Of a DNA stretch of 64,000 nucleotides, positions 61,575 to 64,000 are shown in pieces. Numbering within the stretch: position 1 is the first letter of the stretch; the number at the start of each line of letters is the position of its first letter. The notes beneath the pieces were generated by a model, which was not told the DNA's origin, ran no database searches, and saw only the letters and a program-made list of their open reading frames with translations. Origin of the DNA: Nansenia antarctica (lineage: Eukaryota > Chordata > Actinopteri > Argentiniformes > Microstomatidae); assembly GCA_963989245.1 (NCBI GenBank), contig OZ022339.1, forward strand, positions 56,822,084 to 56,886,083, in the 5' to 3' direction. The position numbers were made by a program, and so were the translations under genes.

Positions 61575-61669
<95 letters not shown>

Positions 61670-62533
61670 CTCCCAGAATACAGTTTACTTGCAGAATAAC
61701 ATTTGTGTAGATATAAATTGGTTTGGGATGGATCTCCAATCTTATTATGATGTTGCCACAACATAGAATAGGTGTGTGTCTAAATAGATACAGTATTGGA
61801 AAAAATTAACAGACCACTCATCTCTACATGTATGGCAGCCATTCACCTGTGTTTGTTGAATTACAACACAGACACATGTAGAGATCTGAAAAATATGTGT
61901 ACGTAAGCAGAAATTACAAGTGTATTTTCTTTTGTTAGAGAATTATTTTTGTAATTTTCTTGTTTAATTTTGTATTTTTTGGGGGAAAATACTGTGGAAT
62001 CGGTCCTGTTTTGCTTGAGTGATGTGCCCAATCAGATCACTTTAGAAAGATATATGTTGAGAGTTGGAGGAAGTGTACGGGAGCGGCACAAATGAATGAG
62101 TGAGAAGTAAACAGATACACCTGTGGCAGAGGGGCTGTGTTGGAGAGCATGCGGTAAAACCAAAGTTTAATGTCGGATTGTTTCAGTTTAAAGTCAGTGT
62201 TAGCCCTGTTTGTTATTGTTCATTGCTGTTGGAAAAGTGCCGGGTAGGACAGTTAGCAAGAAGCAACTTGTACTATTAAAGACTGGAACCCCGAGGATTG
62301 TTATTCATTATTGCCGCCAGAAGGACCTAATCCGCGGGCGCAACGCGTCACAACAGTGCCATTGCACCTCGGCGCTACCGCGGATGCTTCAACTCCACCT
62401 TGCCTGGTTCTTGCTGCATGGGATTTACCGTATCAGCGATACAAAGGAGTTGTTTTTCTCCCCTTTCATATGTGCACCAACAAACAAATCCAAGCACTTG
62501 GTAAACTTTGAACTTCCTTTATTATTGTTTTTA

Positions 62534-62621
<88 letters not shown>

Positions 62622-62984
62622 CACAAGCTTACATACAAACACATACACATAGTATAGCACACAGACATACAAACCCATACACATAGTATAGCACACAGCA
62701 TACACATATATATATATATAAAATAAAATAACCATATTTTTGTTATTCTCTCTAAATTGCTGTCCTGTATTTTGTTTCTTCTTAAATGGTTTATATACTG
62801 GGGACATACAATTACAATTACATACACTTGTATATCTGATCTGATCTATTTGCAAACAAGAAAAGTTAGCCAGCTCACCATCAACAGCTAAGACTCAGAA
62901 TCCTGTTATCTCTTAATAAATTGAAATATTACCTCAGGGGGCCATTCCACTAAAGGTGGATCAGTATAGCGGCGATATAAATAA

Positions 62985-63309
62985 ATGCGGCGATCAGGCA
63001 ACTCGAGATTGGAATTCAAGCCTCAGGTGATTCCTCGAACGAGGATCAGCCTTGTGTCATCAGTGTTCACAGAAGACAGGCTTACAAATCTTCGATATGG
63101 GCGCGTGCACGCAGACATAAAGATCCCCGAAGAGTCGATCTGTCGAAATGAAGATACTCCACTCTGCAGGGGTCCTACATTTGCGCAGCATTCCCGAATT
63201 ATTGATCTTTATGAAGACGGAAAAATAAGATGTAAAATAGTGCAATACTGCCGCAATTAACAAGGCGAGGGAAATGGTTTGGCAAGAAATTGCTGACCGA
63301 TTAAATGCG
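62985..63309 (+). pseudogene. Possible transposon-derived coding relic with Myb/MADF-like segment
   Basis: A frame from 62985 gives 91 residues (ending CKIVQYCRN). In a second frame, 63256-63309 reads INKAREMVWQEIADRLNA followed by a stop, which resembles the start of Myb/SANT-like DNA-binding proteins found with PIF/Harbinger transposons. The match is short, so the identification is tentative. Confidence 0.3.
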
Positions 63310-63406
63310 TAGGTCATACTAGCCCCAGTTATTGTTATATGTTCATATTTTAATAAATGAATATTACTACTGTGGTGATATCAGCAGCAGGCTACAAACC
63401 GCCATA

Positions 63407-63735
63407 ACGCCACAATGGCCTAGTGGTATCGACCGCTGCCATGGGATTTATTCATAATTTTTAGACGTGGTTCGAATCCCTCTTCTGACACACTTTTTAC
63501 TGCATTTCGTTGTCTGAATCTAATCTAAAATCTCATCTAAAAAAGTATGTAGGCTATAAAATTATGGTGCAGGCTAATTTACAAGAACTGACACGATTAC
63601 AATGGTGTTTGAAGCCTTTGCATGAAATCTTCGGTTAAATGTAAAAAAATAATAATTTACTTAGTCAAGTCTCGAACTCGCAACCTTTGGGACTCCAGCC
63701 GGCTGCCTTAACCACTGCGCCAACCAGACCGCTGT
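63407..63735. mobile_element. tRNA-like SINE head fragments
   Basis: Plus strand 63415-63480 has TGGCCTAGTGGTATCGACC and GGTTCGAATCCC; minus strand 63732-63665 has TTGGCGCAGTGGTTAAGGC and GCGAGTTCGAGAC. Both have Pol III box A/B order, but the T-stem pairing is poor, so they look like SINE or tRNA-pseudogene pieces, not tRNA genes. Confidence 0.45.
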
Positions 63736-63809
63736 GATAACAGCAATGCAAGTTGATAGACATGCCTATTCATTTTATTTTATTTTTTACACTTTTTAAT
63801 TTATGTATC

Positions 63810-63955
63810 CATCGATCTATCTATCTATCTATCTATCACACTTTCAAAATATCTAGTTATCTATCACACAATCAAACTATCTATCGATCGATCACACTTT
63901 CAAATTATCAAATTATCTATCTATCACACAGTCAAACTATCTAATCTATCTATCT
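63810..63955. repeat. (TATC)n compound repeat
   Basis: Runs of CTAT alternate with CACACTTTCAAA- and CACACAATCAAA-like spacers, giving a higher-order unit of about 30-40 bp. Confidence 0.85.
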
Positions 63956-64000
63956 CGTGTGAAGTGGGAACTAATATTTCCTAAAAGACACAAGAGGAAC

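Larger units (their letters stand above)
28724..62626. repeat. (CA)n/(GT)n microsatellites across atad2b
   Basis: Arrays at about 28724-28786, 39773-39835, 41423-41467, 46436-46501, 58962-59009, 61265-61308, 61579-61667 and 62539-62626. Those at 28724, 39773, 59592 and 61579 lie within about 5-40 bp of splice sites. Confidence 0.95.
61544..64000 (+). other. atad2b: atad2b intron 21 (partial)
   Basis: No bromodomain exon was recognised here. The interval has (CA)n at 61579-61667 and 62539-62626, a possible transposon-derived coding relic at about 62985-63309, two tRNA-like SINE fragments around 63407-63735, and a (TATC)n compound repeat from about 63810 to 63955. Confidence 0.6.

Noticed and set aside
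63407..63480. Possible tRNA gene
   Set aside because: Box A and B motifs are present, but the acceptor and T stems do not pair well; more likely a SINE head.

Overview
This window is vertebrate nuclear DNA, almost certainly from a teleost fish. It holds three spliced protein-coding genes with GT-AG introns. The introns are full of (CA)n/(GT)n microsatellites, tRNA-derived SINEs, L2-type LINE fragments with a YADD reverse-transcriptase motif, hAT and Tc1/mariner-like DNA transposons, and small inverted-repeat elements. Nothing prokaryotic, viral or plasmid-like is visible. The gene order MFSD2B - UBXN2A - ATAD2B matches the block I know from human 2p23.3, which supports the paralogue assignments (MFSD2B rather than MFSD2A, ATAD2B rather than ATAD2).

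Layout. About 1-13,700, minus strand: mfsd2b, a multi-pass lipid (sphingosine-1-phosphate) transporter. Nine coding exons (340 codons) are present; the last third of the protein lies beyond the left edge. About 16,000-24,480, minus strand: ubxn2a, a complete 250-residue p97/VCP adaptor with SEP and UBX domains in six coding exons plus a probable non-coding first exon. About 24,480-26,150: a divergent intergenic promoter region. 26,148 to beyond 61,543, plus strand: atad2b, a chromatin AAA+ ATPase. Twenty-one exons (970 codons) cover the acidic N-terminus, the active AAA+ domain and the degenerate second AAA+ domain; the bromodomain and C-terminus lie to the right of the window. All exon boundaries were read by hand from GT/AG sites and from reading-frame continuity; every junction keeps frame.

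The three genes do not form an operon or a shared pathway. They are neighbours in a conserved block, with ubxn2a and atad2b transcribed divergently. The rest is introns and intergenic DNA rich in mobile elements. The 18.3-kb intron 19 of atad2b is the most rearranged part: it has a DNA transposon with further transposons inside it, two more hAT-like elements with target-site duplications, three L2 fragments, a near-perfect palindromic foldback element and duplicated intronic blocks. No clearly new biological system was found. The best leads are structural: two different SINEs inserted one after the other at one target site, the palindrome inside an L2 copy, CA repeats sitting at splice sites, and overlapping upstream ORFs in the ubxn2a leader.
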